41,534 nt of DNA from Aquimarina litoralis (lineage in GTDB: Bacteria > Bacteroidota > Bacteroidia > Flavobacteriales > Flavobacteriaceae), in the NCBI RefSeq assembly GCF_019295435.1, contig NZ_WEKL01000111.1, positions 37,687 through 79,220 on the forward strand, read 5' to 3'. The position numbers were made by a program, and so were the translations under genes. The notes beneath the pieces were generated by a model. The model was not told the origin of the DNA, ran no database searches, and saw nothing but the letters and a program-made list of their open reading frames with translations. Positions 1 through 8,390 of this stretch are shown here, in pieces (position 1 is the first letter of the stretch; every line of letters starts with the position of its first letter).

Positions 1-153
1 CAAAAAATAGCAAAGTAATAAGGCCGGAATAAATTTGTAAAATTTTTGCCAGAAACCTGTTTTAAGAGAAGAAGTATAAAAAACGAATCCTAAGCAGAGT
101 AATAAAATTCCAAAAACAATAGTATCATCAGTGAAAAAAGGACGATTATCCAT
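1..153 (-). CDS. DUF819 family membrane protein, N-terminal fragment
   Basis: The gene runs off the left edge; only the first 51 codons are present, from an ATG at 153-151. The visible protein begins MDNRPFFTDDTIVFGILLLC and has one hydrophobic helix at about residues 12-28, then the segment FWQKFYKFIPALLLCYFL that enters a second helix. This opening resembles the DUF819 (YjcL-like) integral membrane proteins of flavobacteria, whose transport role is not established. The assignment rests on recalled family similarity to a short piece, so it is moderate. The downstream neighbour (M61 peptidase, stop at 230) is on the same strand 76 bases upstream and could be cotranscribed. Confidence 0.6.
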   Translation of the reverse strand, partial: MDNRPFFTDDTIVFGILLLCLGFVFYTSSLKTGFWQKFYKFIPALLLCYFL

Positions 154-229
154 AGAGTGAGTTCATTTGTTATGAGATGTCTTGCAAAATACAATTTTTG
201 AAATAAACACAAACAAGTAAATTATACGT

Positions 230-2125
230 TTAATCGTTAACCCAACTTTTTAAGTTATCAATTTGCTGGGAAGTTGCGTTTGGGTTTTCTTCGAGCATTA
301 TTTTTTCTACCGTTGGAGTGATTACTTTAGAGTTAAATCGTAGTATTTGATTATTTCGTTCTATGATAAAAAGAATATCGTCTCCAACATTCCATTTGTT
401 TGAATCACTAAACAAATCATAGATGTTTTTGATAGTATATTTCTTTTCATTAATGCCTAATAGAATATCATTTTTTCTAATACCAGCTTTTCTTAGGAAG
501 TTACTACGCTCTACACCTTCTGTAAAAACCACTTTTTTTGTAGCTTCAGAACCTTTAATAAATGGTTCTTGCTCATAAATAAAATAACCAGAGGGGACTT
601 CAACAGTATTATAAATTAACCCAACTTTTTTTAGATAAAATCCATAGTCTATTGGAATGTTGTTTACTACATGAGCATTTAAGAAATCAGTAACTTCTGT
701 AAAAGAGATTTCTTCTATGATTCCAAGAAGTTCCTCGTCTTTAAACGGTGTCTCACTACCAAATCTACCTGATAATCCTTTAACGAGATCTAAAATACCA
801 TAAGCTCCAGAACTTTTTTCGCGCATAATAATATCTATACACATAGAAATAAGCGCTCCTTTTTCGTAAACATTAGCATAATTTTCGTTGTAATGCTCTT
901 GTAGTATGTTTTCACTCATTTCCGTAAACGAGAGTGTATCATCAAAGTTCTTCGAGTTATTTATTTTTTCAAGAATTCTTTCAAAAAACTCTTCTTTAGT
1001 TATTAGCGCTTGATTAATTTGAAATAGTAATGAAAAATATTCAACTGTTCCTTCATACAACCAAAGGTGTTTTGACATTTTTGCATTGTTGTAATCAAAA
1101 TGATGTATCTCTTCTGAGTGAATGTTTAGCGGAGTTACAATATGAAAGAATTCATGCGATACAATATCAGTTAGGGATTCATTTAATAATTTCAAAGGAA
1201 TAGATTCTGGCAATACTACTACAGTGGATGTATTATGCTCTAAGGCACCAAAACCTTTGGCGTCATTACTTTTAGCAGATGATAGATATAATAAAACACT
1301 ATACTTTTTTGTAGTGTCAATATACCCTAAAAAGTTTTTTTGTGCTCTAATCATACGCTCCATTTGGGGCATTAACTGAGCCGCTCTATGCACTTTGTTT
1401 GGAGAATAAACACTTAATAAAACTTCAATGTCATTAATAGTAAAGGTTACTCGATCAGGAACAGAATACATAATTGGAGAATCCGCTAGGTCAGCGTATC
1501 TTTTAAAAATAAAAACATCAGTATCATAGATAGCACCTGCTAATGGTTCTTTTGGTAAATATTCAGTTAGCGAAGTAGAAGCTTCCAAATCTATTGGATG
1601 TTTTATGAAAAGATTGTATTTCTTTTCCTTCATATTCCCAAAATAACCTACAAATGCATAAAGGTTAAGAATAAAGTTTTCATTTTGAGCAATATTTGTG
1701 CCTGTTGCGGAAAAAACTTCATGAGTTTCTTCAATATCAAAAGTGTCATTAACTAAGTATGTAATCTTGTTTAAACTTTTGGAGTTACCTATTTTCCATC
1801 GATTGTTATCAAGTTTTTCAACCTTAAGTTCGTTTCCTTCCTTGTCAAAAGCTTTAAACTGTTCTATATACTTTCCGTAATCATTATTTTGGTAAGTTCC
1901 TGGAACAATTTTTGGTAAATAATAGCTGATAGTATCTGTAGAGATATTGCTGATTTTTAGTTCTACAGGCACTTTGTCTTCTATAATATTTACTAAATCC
2001 ATTGAAGCTATAACTGGTGTAGTATCTAACTTTATCACAGGCTCTACAGATTTACAGCCTACAATAAAGTGTAGCAATATACTATAAAGAACAAAAGTTC
2101 TTATTACGTTAATTTGTCTTAGCAC
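230..2125 (-). CDS. M61 family (glycyl aminopeptidase-like) metallopeptidase lipoprotein
   Basis: This is an exported zinc peptidase of the M61 family. The zinc site HEFFH is at residues 324-328, followed by a downstream LYEGTVEYF segment whose Glu is the probable third ligand. The N-terminal part (about 40-200) has the beta-sandwich look of M61 proteins. A PDZ-like segment (RKAGIRKNDILLGINEKKYT) near residue 550 fits the peptidase-PDZ architecture of the family. The start is GTG at 2125-2123. The leader ends in the lipobox FIVGC (Cys24), which indicates a lipoprotein. No in-frame ATG occurs before about residue 43, which would delete the leader, so GTG is preferred. It follows the HAD gene by 5 bases and is probably cotranscribed. 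The natural substrate is unknown. Confidence 0.85.
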   Translation of the reverse strand: MLRQINVIRTFVLYSILLHFIVGCKSVEPVIKLDTTPVIASMDLVNIIEDKVPVELKISNISTDTISYYLPKIVPGTYQNNDYGKYIEQFKAFDKEGNELKVEKLDNNRWKIGNSKSLNKITYLVNDTFDIEETHEVFSATGTNIAQNENFILNLYAFVGYFGNMKEKKYNLFIKHPIDLEASTSLTEYLPKEPLAGAIYDTDVFIFKRYADLADSPIMYSVPDRVTFTINDIEVLLSVYSPNKVHRAAQLMPQMERMIRAQKNFLGYIDTTKKYSVLLYLSSAKSNDAKGFGALEHNTSTVVVLPESIPLKLLNESLTDIVSHEFFHIVTPLNIHSEEIHHFDYNNAKMSKHLWLYEGTVEYFSLLFQINQALITKEEFFERILEKINNSKNFDDTLSFTEMSENILQEHYNENYANVYEKGALISMCIDIIMREKSSGAYGILDLVKGLSGRFGSETPFKDEELLGIIEEISFTEVTDFLNAHVVNNIPIDYGFYLKKVGLIYNTVEVPSGYFIYEQEPFIKGSEATKKVVFTEGVERSNFLRKAGIRKNDILLGINEKKYTIKNIYDLFSDSNKWNVGDDILFIIERNNQILRFNSKVITPTVEKIMLEENPNATSQQIDNLKSWVND

Positions 2126-2130
2126 AAGTA

Positions 2131-2937
2131 TTAGATATTGTTTTTAATATAAGTAGCTACTCCATCTTCTTTTCCAGATAAGGTAACTACATCAGCAATT
2201 TTTAAGGTTTCTGGTTTGGCATTAGCAACAGCAACTCCAGTACCAACGGCTTTTATCATAGCAATATCGTTATAATTATCACCAAAAGCTACTGCTTCTG
2301 ATATGGAGATTTTATAATGAGTATCTAAAAGCAATTCTATTGCAGTTAATTTTGAAATACTTTTATGAGCAATTTCAATATAAGTTGGTTTAGATCTGTA
2401 TAAATGTAATTTGTTACTAAAATTATTTTCTAAAAAATTAAAGGCTTTATCGATATATTTTTCATCACCCATACACATGATTTTATGAGCCCCTATGTTA
2501 TGTAAAGTCCAATCATTGATAACATCTCGAGTAGGTTTTACAACTGGTATTACTTTGGTGTTTTGAGCTTCTCTATTTGCCCAGAAGTCCATTTCGGGAA
2601 CAAACCAGTCATCATTATGATATAAACTTATATGAAAAGACTTATCCTCATTAAAGTGATCTAACTCACTAATAATATCAGGTTCAATAAAGGTAGAATG
2701 AATTACCTGATTATTTACTATGACAAGTCCTCCATTATAGCAAATTAAAGGAGAGTTAGAAATATCTAGCTCTTCCTGAAGGTGTTTCATAGCGCTTGGC
2801 ATTCTAGAAGAAATCAATATGACTGGAATCGTATCTTTTATTCTTTTTATTTCTGAAATGGTAAAATCCGAAAGCTCTCTTTCAGCATTTAATAGGGTAC
2901 CATCAATATCAGAAAATACAATACTGGGTAAATTCAA
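2131..2937 (-). CDS. HAD superfamily Cof-type sugar/nucleotide phosphatase
   Basis: A cytosolic haloacid-dehalogenase-type phosphohydrolase with all four motifs. DIDGT gives the nucleophile Asp10 and acid/base Asp12; LISSR (43-47) is motif II; Lys198 in SISKLTAI is motif III; GDNYND (221-226) is motif IV. Between motifs II and III is a long C2-type cap (about 85-190), which is the Cof/YidA subclass acting on small phosphorylated sugars or FMN-like molecules. The start appears to be TTG at 2937. The frame is open upstream to a stop with no ATG, and the motif spacing (Asp at residue 10) fits the family only with this start. It lies between an alpha/beta hydrolase-like gene (41 bases) and the M61 peptidase gene (5 bases). 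Confidence 0.88.
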   Translation of the reverse strand: MNLPSIVFSDIDGTLLNAERELSDFTISEIKRIKDTIPVILISSRMPSAMKHLQEELDISNSPLICYNGGLVIVNNQVIHSTFIEPDIISELDHFNEDKSFHISLYHNDDWFVPEMDFWANREAQNTKVIPVVKPTRDVINDWTLHNIGAHKIMCMGDEKYIDKAFNFLENNFSNKLHLYRSKPTYIEIAHKSISKLTAIELLLDTHYKISISEAVAFGDNYNDIAMIKAVGTGVAVANAKPETLKIADVVTLSGKEDGVATYIKNNI

Positions 2938-2978
2938 TTCTGAGAAATTAGGGTTAGCAATTCTTTTTTTAAAGGTAG

Positions 2979-3914
2979 CTAATTTTTTACGAACTTAACA
3001 ATAGTTGTAATAACTTCAGGCATGATTTCTAACCAATACTCATTATAAGATTTATGATTTTCTAGTCTACTACCTTCTATTTTTCTAAGGATATGATTCA
3101 TGTTTTCGATGACTGCATATTCTGCATTAGGCATCGCTTCTTTTAGTTTCTCAGCTTCAGAGACCTCTACCTGTAGATCTTTATCGCCTTGCAGTATTAA
3201 AATAGGAATGTCTAAATTTTGAATTTCTTCAGAAGGAGTATACTTTAACCAGGATTTCATAAAGGGTTGTAATTGATATCCGAAAATAGATTCTAAAGCA
3301 GGGTCATAATTTATAGCCCTTCCTTTTTCTTTTAGATCTGAGAAAGCTACCGCTGCACTTTTGTCCAATCCAGGAGCTTGCTTTTCTAATTGTTGAACAA
3401 CTATTTGATCAATAGATTGGGCATTTCCTGCAATTGATATAAACCCATTTACATTGTTTTTAGCGGCTACCATACCTACTAAAGATCCTTGTCCATGACC
3501 TGCTAAAATAATTTTTGAGTAATTTCCATTTTGTTGAAAGTAACTAACAATATCTTCTGCATCTTTGATAAAATGATCTATGGAAAGTTCATTCTCGCGT
3601 ATACCATATGCATCAATTTTAAATAGCCTTTTGTCATACCTATACGAAGCAATACCTTGTTTTGCAAGTTCAATAGCTAACAATTTGAAAGCATCATTTT
3701 TAGACATTCGGTCATTTCCTTCTCGGTTTATGGCTCCAGCATCCATAATGAAAATTATCAAAGGTACACTGTCATCAGAGTAGGGTGTAGCAAGGGTACC
3801 TTCAATAAAACGATTTACTCTTACAATCGCAGAATTATATTCTTTTTCTTCTTTTTCCTGCCCAAAACAAAAAGAAGTAAGAATGATCAGTAAAATGGAA
3901 AATCGTATTTTCAT
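2979..3914 (-). CDS. Exported alpha/beta hydrolase-fold protein lacking the canonical nucleophile Ser
   Basis: A signal peptide (about 1-19, ending CFGQ) precedes an alpha/beta hydrolase domain. The fold landmarks are present: the strand-turn AGHGQGSLVG at 138-147, the acid loop ILQGDKDLQV, and the terminal His in NMNHILR. In active relatives the elbow reads GxSxG (for example GHSEG), but here the third position is Gly141 (codon GGA, bases 3494-3492). The usual nucleophile is therefore absent while the predicted Asp and His remain. Ser144, three residues on, would be out of place. The protein is either non-catalytic or uses another mechanism. It is the first gene of a likely reverse-strand unit with the HAD and M61 genes. 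No partner or substrate can be named. Confidence 0.8.
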   Translation of the reverse strand: MKIRFSILLIILTSFCFGQEKEEKEYNSAIVRVNRFIEGTLATPYSDDSVPLIIFIMDAGAINREGNDRMSKNDAFKLLAIELAKQGIASYRYDKRLFKIDAYGIRENELSIDHFIKDAEDIVSYFQQNGNYSKIILAGHGQGSLVGMVAAKNNVNGFISIAGNAQSIDQIVVQQLEKQAPGLDKSAAVAFSDLKEKGRAINYDPALESIFGYQLQPFMKSWLKYTPSEEIQNLDIPILILQGDKDLQVEVSEAEKLKEAMPNAEYAVIENMNHILRKIEGSRLENHKSYNEYWLEIMPEVITTIVKFVKN

Positions 3915-4094
3915 ATATAATGGGGTTTACAACTATTGTATGTATGAAACGTCAAATATATTGCCATATTTTTATAGGTAAACTCTTTTTGTAAAATATT
4001 CTTAGTTAAAATAGTTTAAAACAACAAGTTTACATATAAAATGAAGAAATGTTACTAACTAAATTCTTAAATAGTATGTTAGAATAAATACATT

Positions 4095-4958
4095 TTAATC
4101 ATTTACTGTAGCCAAATCTTTTCTGTATTGTTTGGGAGACATAGAAAAGTATTTCTTAAAGGTTTTGGTAAGATGACTCTCATCAGTATAGCCTAACTGA
4201 TAGGCAATTTCTGCAATAGTGAATTCAGTATTTTGAAGTCGATATTCTACTAATTTCATTTTGTACTTAGTGACATATTGATGAATAGATTCTCCAGTTG
4301 CTTTCTTAAAATAAGTACTTATCGAGCTTTGAGACATATTAAATTTATCCGCCATATAACTAATCTTGGTCAAATCATTGTCATATACATTTTGTCGTAT
4401 ATGACTTAATATTTGATCAATTCGAGAATCATTGATAGATACATTCCTCTCATGACTACTGTATTTATCTGAAATATTGCGAACGATAATACTTAATATG
4501 GTACTTATGGCGTTGGAAATAATTTCTTGGTAATAGATTTTTTCATTTTTAAACTCCTCCATTACCACATTGTGAATATCCCATATAATACTTCGATCTT
4601 CTTCGTGAGAAATAACATCACCAGGGATAATATTAGGATGATGCAAAAGTTGTTCAATTCTCTGCAACCAGTATTTCCTATCGGGTAAGTTGACTTTACT
4701 CGAAAATAAAAGTTCGGTAAATTTAAAATGAGTAAATCCGGAGTGTTTTTCTATTTCAAAGTGATGTGTATCCTCTGGAGCTAATAAGAAAATATCATTT
4801 TTTTTATAACGAAATCGTATACCGTTTATAGTGTGATAACCGCTCCCTTTTTCAACAAAAATAATCTCGAAATAATTATGATTATGTGGCTCCGCTTCCC
4901 ATTTGTCAAATGCATATTGATGTACAACAAAAGTTTCATGTAAGGTATAACGATTCAT
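4095..4958 (-). CDS. AraC family transcriptional regulator
   Basis: A 287-residue one-component regulator. The N-terminal cupin-like sensor contains HNHNYFEIIFVEKGSGYH and a second His-rich strand near EDTHHFE, typical of AraC arabinose-binding-like folds. The C-terminal ~100 residues carry two helix-turn-helix units ending in IAEIAYQLGYTDESHLTKTF and FSMSPKQYRK, the AraC signature. The frame extends to a TTG at 5048, but that adds 30 unconserved residues. The ATG at 4958 gives the usual MNRYTLHETF opening and is preferred. A perfect -7-like element lies upstream. It is divergent from the DoxX-like gene at 5166, an obvious but untested target. The inducer is unknown. Confidence 0.9.
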   Translation of the reverse strand: MNRYTLHETFVVHQYAFDKWEAEPHNHNYFEIIFVEKGSGYHTINGIRFRYKKNDIFLLAPEDTHHFEIEKHSGFTHFKFTELLFSSKVNLPDRKYWLQRIEQLLHHPNIIPGDVISHEEDRSIIWDIHNVVMEEFKNEKIYYQEIISNAISTILSIIVRNISDKYSSHERNVSINDSRIDQILSHIRQNVYDNDLTKISYMADKFNMSQSSISTYFKKATGESIHQYVTKYKMKLVEYRLQNTEFTIAEIAYQLGYTDESHLTKTFKKYFSMSPKQYRKDLATVND

Positions 4959-5045
4959 AATCAATTCTTTCTTTTGTTTTAAAGTTACAAAAATAAAATC
5001 AAACACAGGAGCAGTTTTATACTTGTAAATTACAGTGAAAATTAT

Positions 5046-5053
5046 CAAAATTA
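5046..5053 (-). promoter_or_regulatory. Candidate -7 element upstream of the AraC gene
   Basis: On the reverse strand this reads TAATTTTG, an exact match to the Bacteroidota -7 consensus TAnnTTTG. It is about 88 bases upstream of the preferred ATG at 4958. No clear TTTG -33 element is seen at the expected spacing, so this is only a candidate. Its position inside the longer open frame supports the shorter coding start. Confidence 0.3.
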
Positions 5054-5131
5054 ACTGATAATTAACATGTTATGTTTTGATTGTACAAGTTGTTTGTAAA
5101 ATTCTACAAGTAACAGGTAGCACTAGTCATG

Positions 5132-5139
5132 TATTTTTG
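5132..5139 (+). promoter_or_regulatory. Candidate -7 element of the DoxX-like gene
   Basis: TATTTTTG followed by CAGG matches the Bacteroidota -7 consensus TAnnTTTG exactly. It lies 26 bases before the ATG at 5166, leaving a short leader. The -33 position does not show a good TTTG, so activity may depend on an activator such as the divergent AraC protein (inference). Confidence 0.4.
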
Positions 5140-5165
5140 CAGGCTAAATTTTCGCACAAATCAAT

Positions 5166-5585
5166 ATGAAATTCAAGGTGTATTTGTATACAGCAATTAG
5201 GGGGCTATTGGGCGTTTTTTTAACATTGCACGCCATTTATAACGTATTAATATATACTGATTTCTTAGTAGAAATAGAGATGTATTTTAAGACTTCAGAA
5301 TTATTTAATTACGATTTTATCGAAGCACTAGCTCCTTTGGTTCCTTTTGAAGAATTCATTTTAGGAATGTTCTTAATACTTGGCGTTTTTACTAAAGAGG
5401 TTTTGATCTGTTCCTTATTTTTGTTTGCTTTTATTTCCATTTTTTTATTGGATGCAAACTTCCCAGTTTTATCAGCATTACATATGTTTTTCTTTATGGT
5501 TACATTACTACTTTTGAAAAAACATAATTACAATTTAAAATCGATGGATTACTCCAGAGATTTATATAAAACCATATTATTTTAA
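5166..5585 (+). CDS. DoxX-like small integral membrane protein
   Basis: A 139-residue protein with four predicted membrane helices (about 9-28, 63-78, 80-95 and 102-118). The pattern RGLLGVFLTLHAIYN, then FILGMFLILGVFTKE, resembles the DoxX/MauE superfamily of four-helix membrane proteins. In this superfamily some members take part in quinone or thiol redox reactions and many have no known role. No cysteine pair is present for a redox function. It is the only gene in its direction here and is divergent from the AraC regulator, which may control it. The function is not assigned. Confidence 0.6.
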   Translation: MKFKVYLYTAIRGLLGVFLTLHAIYNVLIYTDFLVEIEMYFKTSELFNYDFIEALAPLVPFEEFILGMFLILGVFTKEVLICSLFLFAFISIFLLDANFPVLSALHMFFFMVTLLLLKKHNYNLKSMDYSRDLYKTILF

Positions 5586-5620
5586 GGACGTTAATTGTTT
5601 GAATTTACTTCCAAGGAGCT

Positions 5621-6223
5621 TTATTTAATAATTCGGAACGTTAAATTAATTCTAGGTTTTGTAATTTTTTTTGATTTTGGAATTTGATGCAACCAGTTTT
5701 CTTGTGTGGTGCCTTTCATAAGTAATAAACTACCATGTTGCAATAAGATTTTTTGCTTTAGATTTTTAGTTTTATGTTTAAAATGAAACCATCTATCTTC
5801 TCCAAAACTAACAGATGCAATTGTAGGATTTGGACCTAATTCTTTTTCATTATCCGAGTGCCATCCATTACTATCTTGACCATCTCTATATAGGTTAAGT
5901 AAACAAGTAGTAAAATGTTCTGAGGTAATTTGTTCTACTTTTTTCTTGATAGCTAACAACTCTTTTGTAAATTGATGAGGCTGCATAGTAATATTGGAAT
6001 AGGTGTAGGTTCTATTATTACTAGCATATAGTGCTGTAAGACGTGGTTGTGGATATACTTTGCCAAACACTTTGATGTCATCTTGTTGCCAAGAAATAGA
6101 TTGACTTAAAATTTCAAATAATTGATCAGCTTCTTTTTTATTAAAAAATTCTGGATAGTAATATGCCTCACCATCTGGCAACGCTAAAGGTATTTGTTCA
6201 TTCTGAGAAGAGAAAAGATCCAA
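5621..6223 (-). CDS. AlkB-like 2-oxoglutarate/Fe(II) dioxygenase (alkylation damage repair)
   Basis: A 200-residue AlkB-superfamily protein that would oxidatively demethylate N-alkylated bases in DNA or RNA. The iron ligands are visible as His122 and Asp124 in NGWHSDNEKELG and His179 in WLHQIPK. Arg191 and Arg197 in PRINLTFR fit the 2-oxoglutarate-binding arginines. NLYRDG (110-115) precedes the HxD as in ALKBH2/3-type enzymes. The start is TTG at 6223, giving the opening MDLFSSQ; no ATG exists in frame upstream or before the core, so TTG is the best choice. It is the last gene of a reverse-strand trio, 12 bases behind the DoxX-like gene. No SOS- or Ada-type site was recognised. Confidence 0.9.
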   Translation of the reverse strand: MDLFSSQNEQIPLALPDGEAYYYPEFFNKKEADQLFEILSQSISWQQDDIKVFGKVYPQPRLTALYASNNRTYTYSNITMQPHQFTKELLAIKKKVEQITSEHFTTCLLNLYRDGQDSNGWHSDNEKELGPNPTIASVSFGEDRWFHFKHKTKNLKQKILLQHGSLLLMKGTTQENWLHQIPKSKKITKPRINLTFRIIK

Positions 6224-6235
6224 AATATATAATGT

Positions 6236-6583
6236 TTAGGTATATAAATATGCCCAATATATCAAACCAAATTGAAGTAATAACCTTAAGACTAAAATAA
6301 ACTTTGGCAATTTTAAACCGGCTTTCTCATTAACCAACATGTGTATATGTACGGGAAAGAAAAGGATAAGCATACATATTATTCCCCAAGCGGAAATGAA
6401 TCTGGTTTCTATGAATAATAATCCAATTCCTGCAATAATCTCAGTTAGACCACTCATATAAACAAGTTGTCTATGAAATGGAATATACAAGGGCATTACT
6501 CTCATAAAAGCTTTCGGTTTTATAAAATGAAAAATACCTGCTAAACTAAAAATACCTGATAAAAGAAATAAATGCCAATTCAT
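6236..6583 (-). CDS. DoxX-like four-helix membrane protein
   Basis: A 115-residue integral membrane protein with about four helices (3-20, 44-62, 63-80 and 93-112). The layout IFHFIKPKAFMRVMPLYIPFHR, then GLTEIIAGIGLLF, is that of short DoxX-family proteins common in flavobacteria. Its ATG overlaps the stop of the preceding gene by one base (TAATG at 6585-6581), which points to translational coupling. It sits between a DUF3052-like protein and an AlkB enzyme. No catalytic motif is seen and the role is unknown. Confidence 0.75.
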   Translation of the reverse strand: MNWHLFLLSGIFSLAGIFHFIKPKAFMRVMPLYIPFHRQLVYMSGLTEIIAGIGLLFIETRFISAWGIICMLILFFPVHIHMLVNEKAGLKLPKFILVLRLLLQFGLIYWAYLYT

Positions 6584-7044
6584 TAAAAACCAGTAGTTTT
6601 TTCTTTACCAGCACTACTTAGTGCAAAATCTTTGTTTCGTGTCATTTTTTTTATAAAACCTACTTTTCTAAATCGTAAAGCACTCCAATCTTCATCGATC
6701 GAAACTTGTCTCACAGCTTCTAAATTATAATCTCCTAAAACTCCCCAACCATAATCCCTTGTAATTTCAGAACTATATTTTCTAGAACTTTTTTTGGGAT
6801 AGGCAAACCATAAAATTGCATCCCCAACTAACTTAGGGTATACAGTTTCTATTCGATTCTCAATCTGTCTTTTTTCGGTTACAAAAACTAATGCAAAATC
6901 AACTTCAGATACCTGTATAAGAGATTCTTTAATCATAACATCTTTTAAACAATCTAATTCCTTGCAAAAACCTTCAGGTTCATTTAAGATTAAAATTTCA
7001 TCAAGGGAAGGTGGAAGCTGTAGTTTTTTAAATAACGGTGTCAT
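6583..7044 (-). CDS. DUF3052-like protein
   Basis: A cytosolic protein of 153 residues with no membrane segment. The centre DAILWFAYPKKSSR, followed by a C-terminal stretch VRQVSIDEDWSALRFRKVG, matches the general pattern of DUF3052-like proteins (a strand ending in a W-x-A-x-PKK-like loop, then a V-D-x-W-S-x-L-x-x segment). Their biochemical function is unknown. The open frame begins at a TTG at 7053, but the ATG at 7044 (MTPLFKKLQLPP) is the natural start. It heads the operon with the DoxX-like and AlkB genes and overlaps the next start codon by one base. Confidence 0.65.
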   Translation of the reverse strand: MTPLFKKLQLPPSLDEILILNEPEGFCKELDCLKDVMIKESLIQVSEVDFALVFVTEKRQIENRIETVYPKLVGDAILWFAYPKKSSRKYSSEITRDYGWGVLGDYNLEAVRQVSIDEDWSALRFRKVGFIKKMTRNKDFALSSAGKEKTTGF

Positions 7045-7224
7045 GAGATTCAATTTTAATTAGTGCCTACTGATTTGCGAGAGTATTAAAGATACAAAAA
7101 AATCGGATTAGAATGATGGATTTTAACGTGCTGTAAATAGTAAAAGAAGTTTTCACGGTAAACTGGGTATAAGAAGCTTTAAATAAACTTTAATTTAGAG
7201 ATGTGAAAAGTGTTTTTCGATGTT

Positions 7225-7800
7225 ATGCTAAATAAAAAGACAGAACAGATATCCTTACTATTTTTATTGATTTTTGTAATCTTTACTGGTTGCAAAAAGA
7301 ACTATAAAGCAAATACTATAGAACAGGAGAAAACTCCAGTTGTAATCAGCCCATCGAAGCAAAAAACACTGACTATTATTGGAGATAATATTTGGGTAAG
7401 GGATTATCCAAAGAAAGGCAAAGTAGTCTTAAAACTTAATCAAGGGAATCGATGTGTAGTACTAGATACTAGCAATATAGATACTACAAGAGGATATATA
7501 GATTATTGGTATCAAATTAAATATAAAGATACTATAGGGTGGGTATTTGGATCACAAACCAATTTGATGACAACGGATAGTAAAAACACAGACTTATTCT
7601 TAATGCAAATGGAAACATTTATCAATGCACTAAAAATCAGAGATTTTCGAACATTAAATAATTTTATATATCCAAATGAACCTGTTCATTGTCTACTAGG
7701 AACTTCGGGAAGTGACCATTTACGTATTACTATTACAGAAGATTTAGAAAAAACGTACAAGAATTATTATGACGTTAAAGGACTATTAGATACTCTTTAG
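7225..7800 (+). CDS. SH3-domain lipoprotein, upstream half (interrupted by an amber codon)
   Basis: The product starts MLNKKTEQISLLFLL and has a lipobox IFTGC (Cys23), so it is an exported lipoprotein. A bacterial SH3-like domain follows at about residues 48-115 (NIWVRDYPKKGKVVLKL, then YWYQIKYKDTIGWVFG), a fold that in other proteins binds cell wall or peptides. The ATG at 7225 is preferred over the GTG at 7210 because it puts the charged residues directly before the hydrophobic core. Translation stops at TAG 7798-7800, but the same frame stays open to 8148. This half alone would be a 191-residue truncated lipoprotein. It could still be made, since the SH3 domain is intact. Confidence 0.7.
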   Translation: MLNKKTEQISLLFLLIFVIFTGCKKNYKANTIEQEKTPVVISPSKQKTLTIIGDNIWVRDYPKKGKVVLKLNQGNRCVVLDTSNIDTTRGYIDYWYQIKYKDTIGWVFGSQTNLMTTDSKNTDLFLMQMETFINALKIRDFRTLNNFIYPNEPVHCLLGTSGSDHLRITITEDLEKTYKNYYDVKGLLDTL

Positions 7801-8148
7801 ACTTATAAAGCAATTAAAAGTAATTTAGGATACTCGGATATACCAAAATCTGGAGTCTATAAACCTTATCTGAAAAGAGGATTTTATTACCAACGAATAG
7901 ATCAAGTGCATACAGGTATTTCGGATAGAGAGAAATGGCAATTGGATAACGATTTGATAACCGTTTTTGATGATGATTTGTCAAAAGAATATCCAAAATA
8001 CCTAGTAAGAGAGAAAGAAGTAAGGTTTAGGCTTTTTGTTGTTTTTGATAATATGGGTAGCGATGAAGATCCCTATTATGAATTTTACTTCTATTTCAGA
8101 GAAGGAAAATGGTATTTATCAGGAATCTATCATCCTTATTTATCTTAA
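7801..8148 (+). pseudogene. Downstream half of the SH3 lipoprotein gene, cut off by an in-frame TAG
   Basis: This segment continues the reading frame of the SH3 lipoprotein gene directly after the amber codon, for 115 sense codons and a TAA at 8146-8148. It contains no ATG near its beginning; the first possible starts lie well inside (GTG at 7906). The sequence is protein-like, with alternating aromatic strands (RFRLFVVFDNM, YYEFYFYFREGKWYLSGIYH) ending as a beta-rich domain. One codon separates the two halves, so a single base change would restore a protein of about 307 residues from the ATG at 7225. Explanations are a recent nonsense mutation, a sequencing error or amber readthrough. Confidence 0.75.
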
Positions 8149-8390
8149 ATAAAAGCCAGTATATGATAGAAATGATATCTAATAAATTTTTCTAAGAATA
8201 CCACGGCTAATATTTATCTTCTCCAGTTTTCTTTATAGGATTTCATAGTTTTTTTAGACTATACAAAACGAATACTTTTTTATACATATCGTTTTTTAAT
8301 GGTTTCAAAGCACTTAGTATTTTATGAATAAAAGTATGAATGGAAATCGATACTATTGTGTAGACTTTTATACCTAACACAAACTCAACC

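Noticed and set aside
4959..5048. N-terminal extension of the AraC protein from a TTG at 5048
   Set aside because: It adds 30 residues not expected for the family, begins at TTG, and overlaps a perfect -7 promoter-like box; the ATG at 4958 is better.
7814..7996. Reverse-strand frame within the split lipoprotein gene
   Set aside because: It is antisense to the clearly protein-like downstream half; no family features.
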